This document shows positions 9,168 to 17,654 of a stretch of DNA of 64,000 bases, one piece after another (position 1 is the stretch's first letter; each line of letters starts with the position of its first letter). The stretch spans positions 620,001 to 684,000 of the forward strand of contig NZ_JARXLA010000002.1 of NCBI RefSeq assembly GCF_029872155.1. Direction: 5' to 3'. The translations under genes and the position numbers were made by a program. This DNA comes from Hyphomicrobium sp. D-2. Its GTDB lineage: Bacteria; Pseudomonadota; Alphaproteobacteria; Rhizobiales; Hyphomicrobiaceae. Under the pieces are notes generated by a model. It was given only the letters and a program-made list of their open reading frames with translations. It did no database searches and had not been told where the DNA came from.

Positions 9168-12100
9168 TCAGAACTTGTAGGCGAGGCCAAGCTTCCACTC
9201 GTCAGACGTGAGCTCGACCTTATGCGCTCCGGCTGGCGTGTCGAACGTCTTCTTGCCGAAATCGTTGTGCCGATACTCGGCGCGGAACAGCATGTGGTCG
9301 GTCACCGCGTGCTCGACACCGGCGCCGAGTGTCCAGCCGATGTACGTCCCCTTGAAGCCTGTCGGATCGGGGCGCGTGGTGGTGCTGACTGCTTGATCCA
9401 GCGTGAAGGACGTATAGCTGTACCTATATTGCGCAATCGCAAGTCCGCCGGCGATGTATGGCAGCGTTCTGTCAAAAGCCAAACCGAACCGGCCACGCAC
9501 TCCGGCCTGCCAATCAACGCCTGACGTCACGGTTGTGCTGAGCGTGCGTGTCACGGCACTAGAAACCGCCGGACCAGTGCCGCGTGAGATCAACTCAAAA
9601 GGATTGACGTAGTCGACGTTGGCATCGACGCCCAGCACGACAGGTGAATTGAGCTGCTTGTTGTAGCCAGCGAACACACCTCCGGTCAGCCCAGCCGGAT
9701 CATGCGTGGTCTGCATTGCTGCGGCATACGGTATCCAGACGAAGTTCGGCCTTGTCCCTGTCCGGAACGTTCCTGCGAAATCTCCCTGTCCGGAACCCTC
9801 GCCAGTAAAATAGCTGCCGCTCAGACCAACGAACGCGCCGCTCCAGTCGTAGCCATTGGAAGGTGTCGTTATCTCAGGAATGGAGATGCCGCCGGAGCTG
9901 TAATCACCCTGCTCGTCGAGCATCATGGTGAAACCCATGCGGGCCGTCCGGCCGGGTGCTGCAATTGCCGCTACCGCCAGCGGATCAACGTAATACTGAT
10001 CGGTCAGGTTCTCGACGCTGAATTCGATCTTCGTATGATCGTTCAGATTATAGTGACCGAACACATCGGCGGTCGTGAGATGCGGCGTGAAGCGCACGGT
10101 GCTGTACGGAGGCAGGAACAAATACGGCGACGCACGCTGACCATGGTAGGCGACGCGTGTTCCCAGCGTCAGACGCTGATCGAACAGCCGGACGCCGACG
10201 GTTGCTGACGTCGTGAACTTCGGTGGCACATAGCCCATGCCATGTTCATACATCAGTCCGTACGGGTCGCTTCCAAGATCGACGTGCGTGTAGTAGTTGA
10301 GCATGCCGCTGGCGAAGAATACCCCGGCATCGTATTGCGCCGTTGCCTCAATGCCTTTGAACGTCGCCTGCTTCACGTTCATGAAGCACAACCCGCAATG
10401 CGTTGCGCTACCCAGCGTGATGTAGTCCGCATAGCTGCTATCAAAATATGCAACTTTCAGTCGATACTGATCGTCCTGGCGCAGGAGATCGTTGCCAAGC
10501 GCATTTACGCCGACTTCCCAGCTCTCGGATTGCTCAGGACGCAGATTGGGATTGGGACCGGCCCATCCGCTGCCATCTCCTGATGTGCCAGCAATTTCGC
10601 GCACCGTGGGCGGCCGATAGCCCTCGGCATATTTGCCGAACAGCTGGATACCGGACCAGGGCGTAACCGTGATGCCGGCCGACGGCAGCAACGCGTTACC
10701 TTCATTGCTGATCGATGCAGAATTCCGCGGCGTAGCTTCCGTACGGTAGGCGTCGTAGCGCAGGCCGCCGTTCACGGCCAACCAACTGGTCAAATCCAGT
10801 GACCCACGCAGAAACGCTCCACCCAGCTCACGTGTCCCGCTCACCTTCGCAAACGGCGCCGCGTTCGGATACTGCTCCGATGCGGAGAATTCGGACGATG
10901 AATATTCAAGGCCGTATTGCAATGACGCGGAACCGACGAGTGTATCGAAACGCGATCTATTCCACGCGTCGACGCCCCATGCCTCCGTTTCCAGAATATT
11001 GTGCCACCATCCGGCCTGACGCTGGTACGGATCCTTGCTCTCAAGATCGCTTCGCCAAACGTTGAACCGCACATCGAGCAGGTCGTTATCAGCGGGTGTG
11101 AACTTGTATTTGGCTGTGTAGCGATTGGAGGTCGTCTGGCTGAGCAGGAATTGCTGACGCTGCGCCTGTCCCGCCCACAACGGATAGACGTAACCGTTCT
11201 CTGAATCGTAGCTGGAATGGCCCAGCTCCAGTGCGTGATCGCCGTATTTCAACGTGCCCTTGAGGAGCGTCGAAGTCGTGCTCTCAGACGTGTTGGGAAC
11301 TTCTTCCTGCAGGTTGTTATATGCATAGCGGGTCGTAATGCTCGGATTCCACTGGTCGCCGGCGTATGTAACGGTCTCAGGTCCGTACTTGCCCGCGAAG
11401 TAATTGCCGTGCTGACGTTTTACGACGGCACCAACCACGTCGAGATGCTCTGAACGCGTGGCGATTGCGACGCTGCCGAACTTGTTGTCGAAACTGAACA
11501 GTTCTGGCTCTTCGCTTTCAGGCCGTGCCATGAACGGATTGAGACTGGGCGCAATCGTGTTGCCGCCGATGCCTCCGCGAATGCGCGCGCCATACGAACT
11601 GCCGGGCTTCAAAATGTCATCGGCGTTCAGCGTTTTGAAATTGACTACGCCGCCCATCGCGCCAGAACCATAAGGGCCGTCGCTCGGTCCTTTTTCGATA
11701 TCGACGCCGCCGATCAGATCGGGATCGAAATAGCTGCGGTTATCCGCGCCATAGTAGCCGCGATACGTGTTGCTATCCTGCTGCGTGCCGTCCACCATGA
11801 CCTTCACGCGGCCCATGCCCTGCATGCCGCGAATGTTCACGTCGACGCCGCCGCCGGTGTTTTTGCTCGCAGCAATGACGCCGGGCGTGCCGTTGAAGAC
11901 GTCGCCGGCGCGAGAAGGCCGCACCTGTTGAATCTGATCGGCAGAAATATGAGCCGACGATCCAGGCGTTTGATACGGTTCATCCGCCGCTGCCGAAGCA
12001 CTGCCCCCGCCGCCACTGACATCAATCGTATCAAGAGCTATCGCGCCATCGACCGTTGCGCCGGCGCCGCTGTCAGCGCCACTGATCGAAACCGTCGACG

Positions 12101-12431
12101 CGTTGGCGAAGCTGTAGGAAAGGCCGGAGCCAGCAAGAATGGCGCTCAACGCTTCGGACGCGGTGAGGCTGCCGGATACGCCCGCTGACGTTTTGCCCGC
12201 TGTCAGCTCGGACGGATAGCTCACCTGTAAGCCAGCCTGCTTGCCGAAGGCGGCGAGGGCCTGCGCTAACGATCCTGCCGGGATGTTGAACGATTTTTTC
12301 TGGGCCGTCTGCGCGAACGCCAATTCCGGCGCAACACCGATAGCACCGACACACGCACAGATCGCCAGCCATGACGCGGCCACACCGGCGCGACAGGCCT
12401 CAGCCCGGCGGCCATTTCCCCCACAACGCAT
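9168..12431 (-). CDS. TonB-dependent heme-type receptor with STN domain, fused to a C-terminal Omp25/31-like barrel
   Basis: About 1087 residues, much longer than a usual receptor. In order: signal peptide ending 'PELAFAQ'; a secretin/TonB N-terminal signalling domain (STN, about 45-120, 'FNIPAGSLAQALAAFGKQ'); a plug (about 150-270); a large TonB-receptor barrel (to about 845) with a 'YRPPTVREI' box and 'NPNLRPEQSESWEVG', the FRAP/NPNL pair of heme/hemoglobin receptors; then 'YDWSGAFVGLSGSYF', which starts a second small outer-membrane barrel running to the terminal 'EWKLGLAYKF'. No histidine lies between the FRAP-like and NPNL boxes, unlike many heme receptors. The ATG at 12431 has GGAG nine bases upstream and is preferred to GTG 12446. 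FecR and a FecI-type sigma factor follow upstream, so the STN domain probably signals to them. Confidence 0.88.
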   Translation of the reverse strand: MRCGGNGRRAEACRAGVAASWLAICACVGAIGVAPELAFAQTAQKKSFNIPAGSLAQALAAFGKQAGLQVSYPSELTAGKTSAGVSGSLTASEALSAILAGSGLSYSFANASTVSISGADSGAGATVDGAIALDTIDVSGGGGSASAAADEPYQTPGSSAHISADQIQQVRPSRAGDVFNGTPGVIAASKNTGGGVDVNIRGMQGMGRVKVMVDGTQQDSNTYRGYYGADNRSYFDPDLIGGVDIEKGPSDGPYGSGAMGGVVNFKTLNADDILKPGSSYGARIRGGIGGNTIAPSLNPFMARPESEEPELFSFDNKFGSVAIATRSEHLDVVGAVVKRQHGNYFAGKYGPETVTYAGDQWNPSITTRYAYNNLQEEVPNTSESTTSTLLKGTLKYGDHALELGHSSYDSENGYVYPLWAGQAQRQQFLLSQTTSNRYTAKYKFTPADNDLLDVRFNVWRSDLESKDPYQRQAGWWHNILETEAWGVDAWNRSRFDTLVGSASLQYGLEYSSSEFSASEQYPNAAPFAKVSGTRELGGAFLRGSLDLTSWLAVNGGLRYDAYRTEATPRNSASISNEGNALLPSAGITVTPWSGIQLFGKYAEGYRPPTVREIAGTSGDGSGWAGPNPNLRPEQSESWEVGVNALGNDLLRQDDQYRLKVAYFDSSYADYITLGSATHCGLCFMNVKQATFKGIEATAQYDAGVFFASGMLNYYTHVDLGSDPYGLMYEHGMGYVPPKFTTSATVGVRLFDQRLTLGTRVAYHGQRASPYLFLPPYSTVRFTPHLTTADVFGHYNLNDHTKIEFSVENLTDQYYVDPLAVAAIAAPGRTARMGFTMMLDEQGDYSSGGISIPEITTPSNGYDWSGAFVGLSGSYFTGEGSGQGDFAGTFRTGTRPNFVWIPYAAAMQTTHDPAGLTGGVFAGYNKQLNSPVVLGVDANVDYVNPFELISRGTGPAVSSAVTRTLSTTVTSGVDWQAGVRGRFGLAFDRTLPYIAGGLAIAQYRYSYTSFTLDQAVSTTTRPDPTGFKGTYIGWTLGAGVEHAVTDHMLFRAEYRHNDFGKKTFDTPAGAHKVELTSDEWKLGLAYKF

Positions 12432-12551
12432 TACAAAACACTCCACTCAACTCATACGCAGGGAGCATGCTGTGCCGGCAGGTATCTGCAGCCCCCTTCA
12501 CCTGTAACGAACGGGCTGTTGGAATTTTCTGCCCGCAGGCCGAAAGAAAAT

Positions 12552-13502
12552 TCAGATCGGCGTAATTACGGTGAGGAAGGGTGAGATCTGGCGCACCTTG
12601 CCGCCGAACGGATGCACAACCGCTTCAAGTGCCGTCAGCGGCTGGGTGAGATCGAACACACCGTTGACGCGCCGATCCGCGATCATGGGATCGGCGAGAA
12701 CAACGCGGCCGGGCAGCCACCGCGCAATGCGGGTGACGACCGCAGCCACGGTTTCCTGATCGGCAACGATACGACCGTCGCGCCAGGCTGCTATTTCGCT
12801 GGTATCGCGCACGCCCTGTGCGATGGCGTCGGCGCCGTTTGTTAGAGCCATCCAACGGCCAGCGGCCAGTTCGTCAGCAAAGCGCGTCGGCGATTGCGGC
12901 ACGCCGACATGGATCACACCGCGATCAACGCCCAGGCTGACGGTTGGGCCATCGATGCTGATGTCGAAACTGCCATCACCGCATGTGGCGGCAACATTTT
13001 GCGCTTCAATCAGCAACGGCGCGGCGGCGTTGCTGGCAACAACATCGAAATACGACATGCCGGCCAACAGATCGACGCGCCGTTGCGTCGGCGAGAACGA
13101 CAACGCCACCGCGCTGTCGGGACCGAGCGTCATGCGGCTGCCATCGGGCAACGTATGGTGCGTGATTTCGGCGGTCCCGGTGACGTAATCCGCACGCGCC
13201 TGAATGATCGCCCACGGCAGCGCTTCCCGCCCGACAGCAAATGCCGCCGCGCCAACACCAAACCCGATGAGAACACTGCGCCGACTGGGGCCGGAACGAC
13301 GCTTGGCATCGGCGCGGGAGCGTTTCAGCGCACCGCCCGCCAGCCCAAAAATCTCGCTGGCCTCAAACCAGGCAGCTTCATGGTCCAGGCTGCGCGCACG
13401 CCACTGGCTGATCATCTCCAGAGCAACGGGGCTCGCCGGATCGTTTCTCAGCCGGATAATCAGATCCGTCGCCTCTTCGAATAGGCGATCCTGCTCGGTC
13501 AT
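12552..13502 (-). CDS. FecR-family anti-sigma/signal transducer
   Basis: 316 residues. The N-terminal DUF4880-like cytoplasmic part has the 'WRARSLDHEAAWFEASEIF' wording typical of FecR. A single membrane segment (about 75-95) follows, then a periplasmic FecR domain with 'GTAEITHHTLPDGSRMTLG' and a C-terminal STN-like region. It relays binding of substrate at the TonB receptor STN domain to the ECF sigma factor. It lies between the receptor and the sigma gene on the same strand; the gap to the sigma gene (about 165 bases) contains two palindromic repeats. Confidence 0.88.
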   Translation of the reverse strand: MTEQDRLFEEATDLIIRLRNDPASPVALEMISQWRARSLDHEAAWFEASEIFGLAGGALKRSRADAKRRSGPSRRSVLIGFGVGAAAFAVGREALPWAIIQARADYVTGTAEITHHTLPDGSRMTLGPDSAVALSFSPTQRRVDLLAGMSYFDVVASNAAAPLLIEAQNVAATCGDGSFDISIDGPTVSLGVDRGVIHVGVPQSPTRFADELAAGRWMALTNGADAIAQGVRDTSEIAAWRDGRIVADQETVAAVVTRIARWLPGRVVLADPMIADRRVNGVFDLTQPLTALEAVVHPFGGKVRQISPFLTVITPI

Positions 13503-13570
13503 GGCATCCCCGTTTGCGCCGCTGCGCCCACTCCTAGAACGAACGGGTTGGCCAATTTTTCACCTGATGC

Positions 13571-13604
13571 ACGTTTCGGACTGATCGGGTCCGAAGCGAT
13601 CATG
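13571..13604. repeat. Palindromic repeat, copy A (fecR-fecI gap)
   Basis: CGTTTCGGAC and GTCCGAAGCG form an imperfect 10-bp stem, followed by ATCATG. It matches copy B 60 bases away in the same orientation. It lies in the gap between the FecR and sigma factor genes. Confidence 0.6.
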
Positions 13605-13629
13605 AGAAGTTTCTCAAGACCGATGATTC

Positions 13630-13664
13630 ACGCTTCAGACTGATAGAGGTCCGAAGCGATCATG
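13630..13664. repeat. Palindromic repeat, copy B (fecR-fecI gap)
   Basis: CGCTTCAGAC and GTCCGAAGCG form the stem; GGTCCGAAGCGATCATG is shared with copy A. It ends three bases before the last base of the sigma factor stop codon, so it forms the 3' end structure of that gene. It may be a terminator-like or mRNA-stabilising element, or a REP-like repeat family. Confidence 0.6.
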
Positions 13665-13666
13665 GT

Positions 13667-14182
13667 CTAGGGCGTAGCGTCGATGGCGCCAAGCCGCAAA
13701 CGGATGTGCTTGTAGGCGTCGCGGATCAGCGACCATGTGCGCGACGTCGAGAGTTCGATGCGATCGGCAATCTCGGCGATGGTCAGTTCGTCCATCCGAT
13801 GCAACTCGAACGCGCGCCGCGTGCGCGCGGGCAATTCGGCGATGGCGCGCTCGGTCGCCGCGAGGCGCTGGCGATCATAGACAATTGCGTCCTGCAGCGG
13901 GTTTGGATCGACAATCCATTCTGCCATGTCGGCGGTAAGCTCGACCTTCGGCACCAGCCTGTTGCGCCGGACCAGATCGATGCTGAGGTTGCGCGTGATG
14001 GCGAAAAGATAGGCGCGCGGATTGGCGTCAAAGCCAACGCGGCTCGGCTGCGTCGTCAGCAGCCGCACGAACGCATCCTGCGTGATATCGGCTGCAGTGT
14101 CGGAGCTGTGCCCGCGCCGCGTCAGCGAGCGAACCAGCTCTTTCGCATGGCGCTGAAACAGCTTGTGGAAATCCCAGGTCAC
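13667..14182 (-). CDS. ECF sigma factor, FecI type
   Basis: 171 residues with sigma-70 region 2 (about 15-80, including 'DITQDAFVRLLTTQP' and 'PRAYLFAITRNLSIDLVRR') and region 4 (about 110-160, 'ELTIAEIADRIELSTSRTW'). The size and wording match FecI-type ECF factors used in iron/heme surface signalling. It is followed on the same strand by FecR and the TonB receptor, giving the usual sigma / anti-sigma / receptor order. A palindrome resembling an Irr iron control element lies about 83 bases upstream of its start. Confidence 0.9.
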   Translation of the reverse strand: MTWDFHKLFQRHAKELVRSLTRRGHSSDTAADITQDAFVRLLTTQPSRVGFDANPRAYLFAITRNLSIDLVRRNRLVPKVELTADMAEWIVDPNPLQDAIVYDRQRLAATERAIAELPARTRRAFELHRMDELTIAEIADRIELSTSRTWSLIRDAYKHIRLRLGAIDATP

Positions 14183-14264
14183 TACTTATTCCAACGCGTC
14201 GAGAGCCACACACAGACCATTGATCCTGCCTAGCTGTCTTTAGATTGCGCTGCAATGCCAGTAG

Positions 14265-14281
14265 TTTAGAGGCTGTCTAAG
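14265..14281. promoter_or_regulatory. Irr/ICE-box-like palindrome upstream of the FecI-type sigma gene
   Basis: TTTAGA-GGCTG-TCTAAG: the outer arms resemble the Hyphomicrobiales iron control element bound by Irr (outer TTTAGA/TCTAAA), but the inner positions differ. On the minus strand it gives TAGACA, which could overlap a -35 element. Position before an iron-signalling operon supports it; the match is imperfect. Confidence 0.3.
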
Positions 14282-14410
14282 GGTAGGCACGCCGCTGCGG
14301 CTCAATTCCTTACCGCCAAGGTATTGTTTGCGCGGCAGAATTTGCGGGGTCGACGTTGGCGCCTGTGCCTGATGGCAATCGGTGGCGGATCAATTCGCCT
14401 TCTTTAGCGT

Positions 14411-14433
14411 TGCGACCGGGCCACATTGCAGCG
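14411..14433 (+). repeat. 23-base direct repeat, left copy
   Basis: TGCGACCGGGCCACATTGCA plus GCG; it matches 16883-16905 at 21 of 23 positions in the same orientation. The two copies bracket the DUF1330-SDR-LysR cassette and the truncated DUF1330 copy. Confidence 0.5.
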
Positions 14434-14514
14434 GGCGCATCGCTCCGAGTGATGGGGCACCCCGGCATCGGTGAAGGCCGGTTCGATGCCGAGGCGATCC
14501 CGTCTCGTCTGGCT

Positions 14515-14979
14515 TCACAGCCGCGCGGTGTCGGCCATAGCGGCGGAGAACGGCAATTCCGATAACGGGAGCAGGCGAGAATCCTCCACCGCCGCCGAGC
14601 GATGGCCAAGTCCGGCGAGATACCCCGTATCACTGACGAAGGAGAGAAAGGCCCCAGCGCTGGCCTGCCGGACCAGCATTACCAGATCCCACCGTTCGTC
14701 GGCGGGGCCAATCAGGAAGTGGCCAGCCTCACCGAGAAACAGGATCTCACCGCCGCTCGCCCGCAGGAATGGCAGCGTGTGCTCAATGTAGCGCTCGTAG
14801 GCCTGCGCACCGCTGATCGGCATGGCCGGCGCCAGTTCAGGGTGGCTGGAGTAATCGGCAACGTCCCTGAACCTCAGCAGATTGAGCATGACAACAGGAC
14901 CGGCAAAGTCGCGCTGCATGAACTGGCGACCTGCCTCCTGCGTCGGTTCAAGATAGGACGTGGTGTTAGTGCTGCTCAT
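14515..14979 (-). CDS. DUF1330 domain protein
   Basis: 154 residues. The core 'FMQRDFAGPVVMLNLLRFRD' followed by 'AYERYIEHTLPFLRASGGEI' matches the DUF1330 family of small ferredoxin-like-fold proteins, whose biochemical role is not established. The ATG at 14979 has a GGGGG ribosome site; the frame is open further upstream and would overlap the SDR stop. It lies 59 bases after the SDR gene on the same strand, so the two probably form one transcript, divergent from a LysR regulator. A second, truncated copy of its N-terminal part is at 16806-16896. Confidence 0.8.
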   Translation of the reverse strand: MSSTNTTSYLEPTQEAGRQFMQRDFAGPVVMLNLLRFRDVADYSSHPELAPAMPISGAQAYERYIEHTLPFLRASGGEILFLGEAGHFLIGPADERWDLVMLVRQASAGAFLSFVSDTGYLAGLGHRSAAVEDSRLLPLSELPFSAAMADTARL

Positions 14980-15038
14980 GGTGGCCCCCGTTGACTGGCG
15001 GTGATGGATTTGGTCGTCTTTGATCAGCAGTGCTGGCG

Positions 15039-15761
15039 TCAATTGAACGACGCGGTCGGCCGTATGGTTATCTCCGTCGTGTCCACGCTTGAGGGCGCTT
15101 CGACAATCTGACGAATGGCGCGGGCAATGTCAGCAGGTTGAAGCGCGATAGCCCGATAAGAGTCCATCACCGCCATGGTTTCCGCATGGGTTATGGTCGA
15201 TGCAAGTTCGCTCTCGACAACGCCGGGATTGACGCAGGTGACACGGATGTTCGTCATCTCCTGACGCAACCCGTCAGAGATAGCCCGGACCGCGAATTTC
15301 GTCGCGCAATAGACTGCGGCGGTGGGAACGACCTGTAGCGCACCGATAGAGCCGATATTGATGATCTGGCCGCTGCCCTGCGCTTGCATCACCGGCAGTA
15401 CCGCGCCGATGCCCCAGAGCACGCCCTTGATATTGACATCGACCATACGGTCCCATTCGTCCTGCTTACCTGCGGACAGCGGCGACAACGGCATAATGCC
15501 AGCGTTATTGACCAGGACGTCGATGCGCCCCCAGGTATCGACCGCAGCCTGCGCGAAGGCGGACATAGATAGGCGGTTGGTGACGTCAAGCACGCGGGCC
15601 TGCGCAACACCGCCCACGTTGCGGATTTCAGCTGCAATGGCTTCGACACGGTCCAGCCGACGGGCACCCAGCAATACCTTCGCACCCGCATCGCCGAGTT
15701 CTCTCGCGATACCTTCGCCAATGCCGCTGGAGGCTCCGGTAATCAGAACAACCTTTTCCAC
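15039..15761 (-). CDS. Short-chain dehydrogenase/reductase (SDR), classical type
   Basis: 240 residues of an NAD(P)-dependent oxidoreductase. The cofactor loop is 'TGASSGIGEGIA', then 'LVNNAGIMPLSPL'; the catalytic serine lies in 'NIGSIGALQ' and the Tyr-x3-Lys pair is 'YCATK'. 'GARRLDRVEAIA' puts Arg after the second strand, which often indicates NADP preference. The substrate is unknown; the wording resembles the YdfG/serine-dehydrogenase-like subgroup. It is co-directional with the DUF1330 gene and divergent from LysR at 15865, which probably controls it. Confidence 0.88.
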   Translation of the reverse strand: MEKVVLITGASSGIGEGIARELGDAGAKVLLGARRLDRVEAIAAEIRNVGGVAQARVLDVTNRLSMSAFAQAAVDTWGRIDVLVNNAGIMPLSPLSAGKQDEWDRMVDVNIKGVLWGIGAVLPVMQAQGSGQIINIGSIGALQVVPTAAVYCATKFAVRAISDGLRQEMTNIRVTCVNPGVVESELASTITHAETMAVMDSYRAIALQPADIARAIRQIVEAPSSVDTTEITIRPTASFN

Positions 15762-15864
15762 AGTGGTCTCCCTTGATTGCGTTCGTTCGGGAAGAAAGGT
15801 GGGCCCCTGTGATTGGTTCTGGTACTCGCCAATTGCTCGACTGGCTGGTTAGTGGTGATTTACA

Positions 15865-16791
15865 ATGAAGATCGATCTGAACCTGCTGCCGTTGTTCCTC
15901 GCCATCGCAGAGGAACACAACTTCCGCGCCGCGGCCGACCGCCTGGGTGTGACCCGATCAGCCGTCAGCCAAGGGATACGGCGACTTGAGGACGCTTTCG
16001 GAACTGCGCTTGTGATGCGTACGACGCGTTCGGTGCGTATGACGGAAGCGGGCGAGCGGTTGCGCGAAGCCCTGTCGCAACCCCTGTCAGATATCGGAGC
16101 TGCACTCGAAGGCGTGGCCGCAGCTGAGAGCGCACCGCGCGGACTGCTGCGGATCGCCGCCACCTCCATCGCGGAACAATTCCTGTCGGGTCCGCTAATC
16201 GCGTCGTTTGCAGTGGCCAATCCCGGTGTGACGATCGATATCACAGTGACAGACGGCGAGTTCGATATCGTGGCTGCAGGATTTGATGCGGGCGTAAGGC
16301 TAGGCGAAGTCATCGAGCAGGATATGATCGCCATCCCTCTGACCGGTGACCAGCGGGAAATGGTAGCCGCATCTCCAGACTACCTCGCTGTTCATGGCGC
16401 GCCAGCGCATCCCCGTGATCTTGTCCGGCATCGCTGCATCGGTTGGCGACCATCGCCCGACGTTGCGCCTTATCGCTGGGAATTCGAGGAGAACGGCCTG
16501 CCATTCGACGTGGCCGTAGAGCCGCAGATCACGACCAACGATCTGCGCTTGATGTTGAGGACTGCCCTTGCCGGGGGCGGCATAACCTTCGCACCCGAAG
16601 AGACGCTCAGGCCGTTTGTCGAAACCGGGAAACTCACGTCCCTGCTGGAGGATTTCCTGCCGCCGTTTCCGGGCTTCTTTCTATATTTTCCTCAGCGCCG
16701 CAACATGGCGCCAAAGCTGCGCGCTCTGATCGATCATGTCGGACGATGGCGGCAACGCATCAGTCCGCCGACAACGATGCCAGAGGGCTAG
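15865..16791 (+). CDS. LysR-family transcriptional regulator
   Basis: 308 residues. The N-terminal winged helix reads 'MKIDLNLLPLFLAIAEEHNF' then 'AADRLGVTRSAVSQGIRRLE', and the C-terminal substrate-binding domain runs from about 90 to 295. It is divergent from the SDR gene with about 100 bases between starts, the usual arrangement for a LysR protein controlling its neighbour. The effector is unknown. Its 3' end runs directly into the truncated DUF1330 copy on the opposite strand. Confidence 0.92.
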   Translation: MKIDLNLLPLFLAIAEEHNFRAAADRLGVTRSAVSQGIRRLEDAFGTALVMRTTRSVRMTEAGERLREALSQPLSDIGAALEGVAAAESAPRGLLRIAATSIAEQFLSGPLIASFAVANPGVTIDITVTDGEFDIVAAGFDAGVRLGEVIEQDMIAIPLTGDQREMVAASPDYLAVHGAPAHPRDLVRHRCIGWRPSPDVAPYRWEFEENGLPFDVAVEPQITTNDLRLMLRTALAGGGITFAPEETLRPFVETGKLTSLLEDFLPPFPGFFLYFPQRRNMAPKLRALIDHVGRWRQRISPPTTMPEG

Positions 16792-16805
16792 CAAACGTTT
16801 AGCGT

Positions 16806-16896
16806 CCATCCTTCGAGACGGATCGCGTCTCAGTAGATTGAGCACGACAACAGGATTGGCAAAGTCATGCTGCATCAAGCGGTGCGACGGGCCCAC
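16806..16896 (-). pseudogene. Truncated DUF1330 gene copy
   Basis: The minus-strand reading gives 'RLMQHDFANPVVVLNLLR', closely matching 'QFMQRDFAGPVVMLNLLR' of the intact DUF1330 gene at 14515-14979, with DNA identity visible over about 48 bases. Only this N-terminal piece remains: downstream the similarity stops and the frame reads into the antisense of lysR. It is a broken duplicate. Confidence 0.7.
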
Positions 16897-16905
16897 ATTG
16901 CAGCG
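16883..16905 (+). repeat. 23-base direct repeat, right copy
   Basis: TGCGACGGGCCCACATTGCA plus GCG; second copy of the repeat at 14411-14433, two mismatches. It overlaps the 5' side of the truncated DUF1330 copy. Confidence 0.5.
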
Positions 16906-16925
16906 TTCGCAGCGTCGATTGCCGT

Positions 16926-17621
16926 CTATTTCTTCTTGAAAAGGTCGAGGACGTTCTCGCTGGAGTCCGGTGGAACAGCAATACCCGCCAATTCGAGGGC
17001 CTTCAAAAACGTGCGAACGGCAGCTTCAAACTCGTCTAGAGATATAGCTTGCTCTACCGGAACTATGTGGGGTCGCAGAACGCGCCCTTTGCTCTTGCTA
17101 TGCTCACTCACGTCCAGGATCAAGGGGATCGGGTCGTTCGGATCATCAACGCAGTGAAGTTCATGAACTCCGCGAGCCAAGAAGCGGATGTGTTCAAGCA
17201 CAAGAGGCTGCAACTTTCGCGCGTTGATCACAACCGCATAAGATTGCCCATCAACATACCAGAAGCCTTTGATGCTTGGCTTGAACCAGAACCCCAGTAC
17301 CTTGACCGGCTTCTGTGGCAGCGCATACCACCTTCCCCGCCCGCTGAAGTGCTGTCGCAGCAGCCGCACCACATCTTGAATCGAGTTATTCTTCCAATCA
17401 GTGTCGTATTGATTGAATTGGCTCTGAATGTAGCCGTCAGACGCCAACCCACTAACGATAAACTCCATCCGATTCCAAATCGAACCGTAGGACATGAAGC
17501 TTGCGTTGCCTAACCGGTCGCGCAGGTTGAAGGACGTCTGGACCGGATCCATACGAACCACGGTGGGCATCGCAAACTTGGGGAAGTCAAGCAACTCGAA
17601 TAACTTAGCGCGCCTCGACAT
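16926..17621 (-). CDS. Unknown protein paired with a Panacea antitoxin; candidate toxin
   Basis: 231 residues, no family recognised. It has aromatic-rich central stretches ('GRGRWYALPQKPVKVLGFWF', 'IKGFWYVDGQSYAVVINA'), no signal peptide and no membrane helix. The last residues are 'SENVLDLFKKK'; LDLF resembles part of the sliding-clamp binding consensus QL[SD]LF. The ATG at 17621 has GGAG six bases upstream. It follows the Panacea-domain gene by about 70 bases on the same strand, the order antitoxin then toxin known for PanAT/SocAB pairs. In Caulobacter the toxin SocB blocks replication by binding DnaN. That this is a toxin, or SocB-like, is inference. G+C is lower than the surroundings (about 53 percent where counted). 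Confidence 0.6.
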   Translation of the reverse strand: MSRRAKLFELLDFPKFAMPTVVRMDPVQTSFNLRDRLGNASFMSYGSIWNRMEFIVSGLASDGYIQSQFNQYDTDWKNNSIQDVVRLLRQHFSGRGRWYALPQKPVKVLGFWFKPSIKGFWYVDGQSYAVVINARKLQPLVLEHIRFLARGVHELHCVDDPNDPIPLILDVSEHSKSKGRVLRPHIVPVEQAISLDEFEAAVRTFLKALELAGIAVPPDSSENVLDLFKKK

Positions 17622-17654
17622 CAAGGACTCCCGCTATCAAAGGTGCAGAATCTC

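Larger units (their letters stand above)
14183..14514. other. Intergenic region upstream of the ECF sigma gene
   Basis: About 330 bases. It holds the sigma factor promoter, an Irr-box-like palindrome (14265-14281) and one copy (14411-14433) of a 23-base direct repeat that recurs at 16883. No gene is supported here. Confidence 0.5.
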
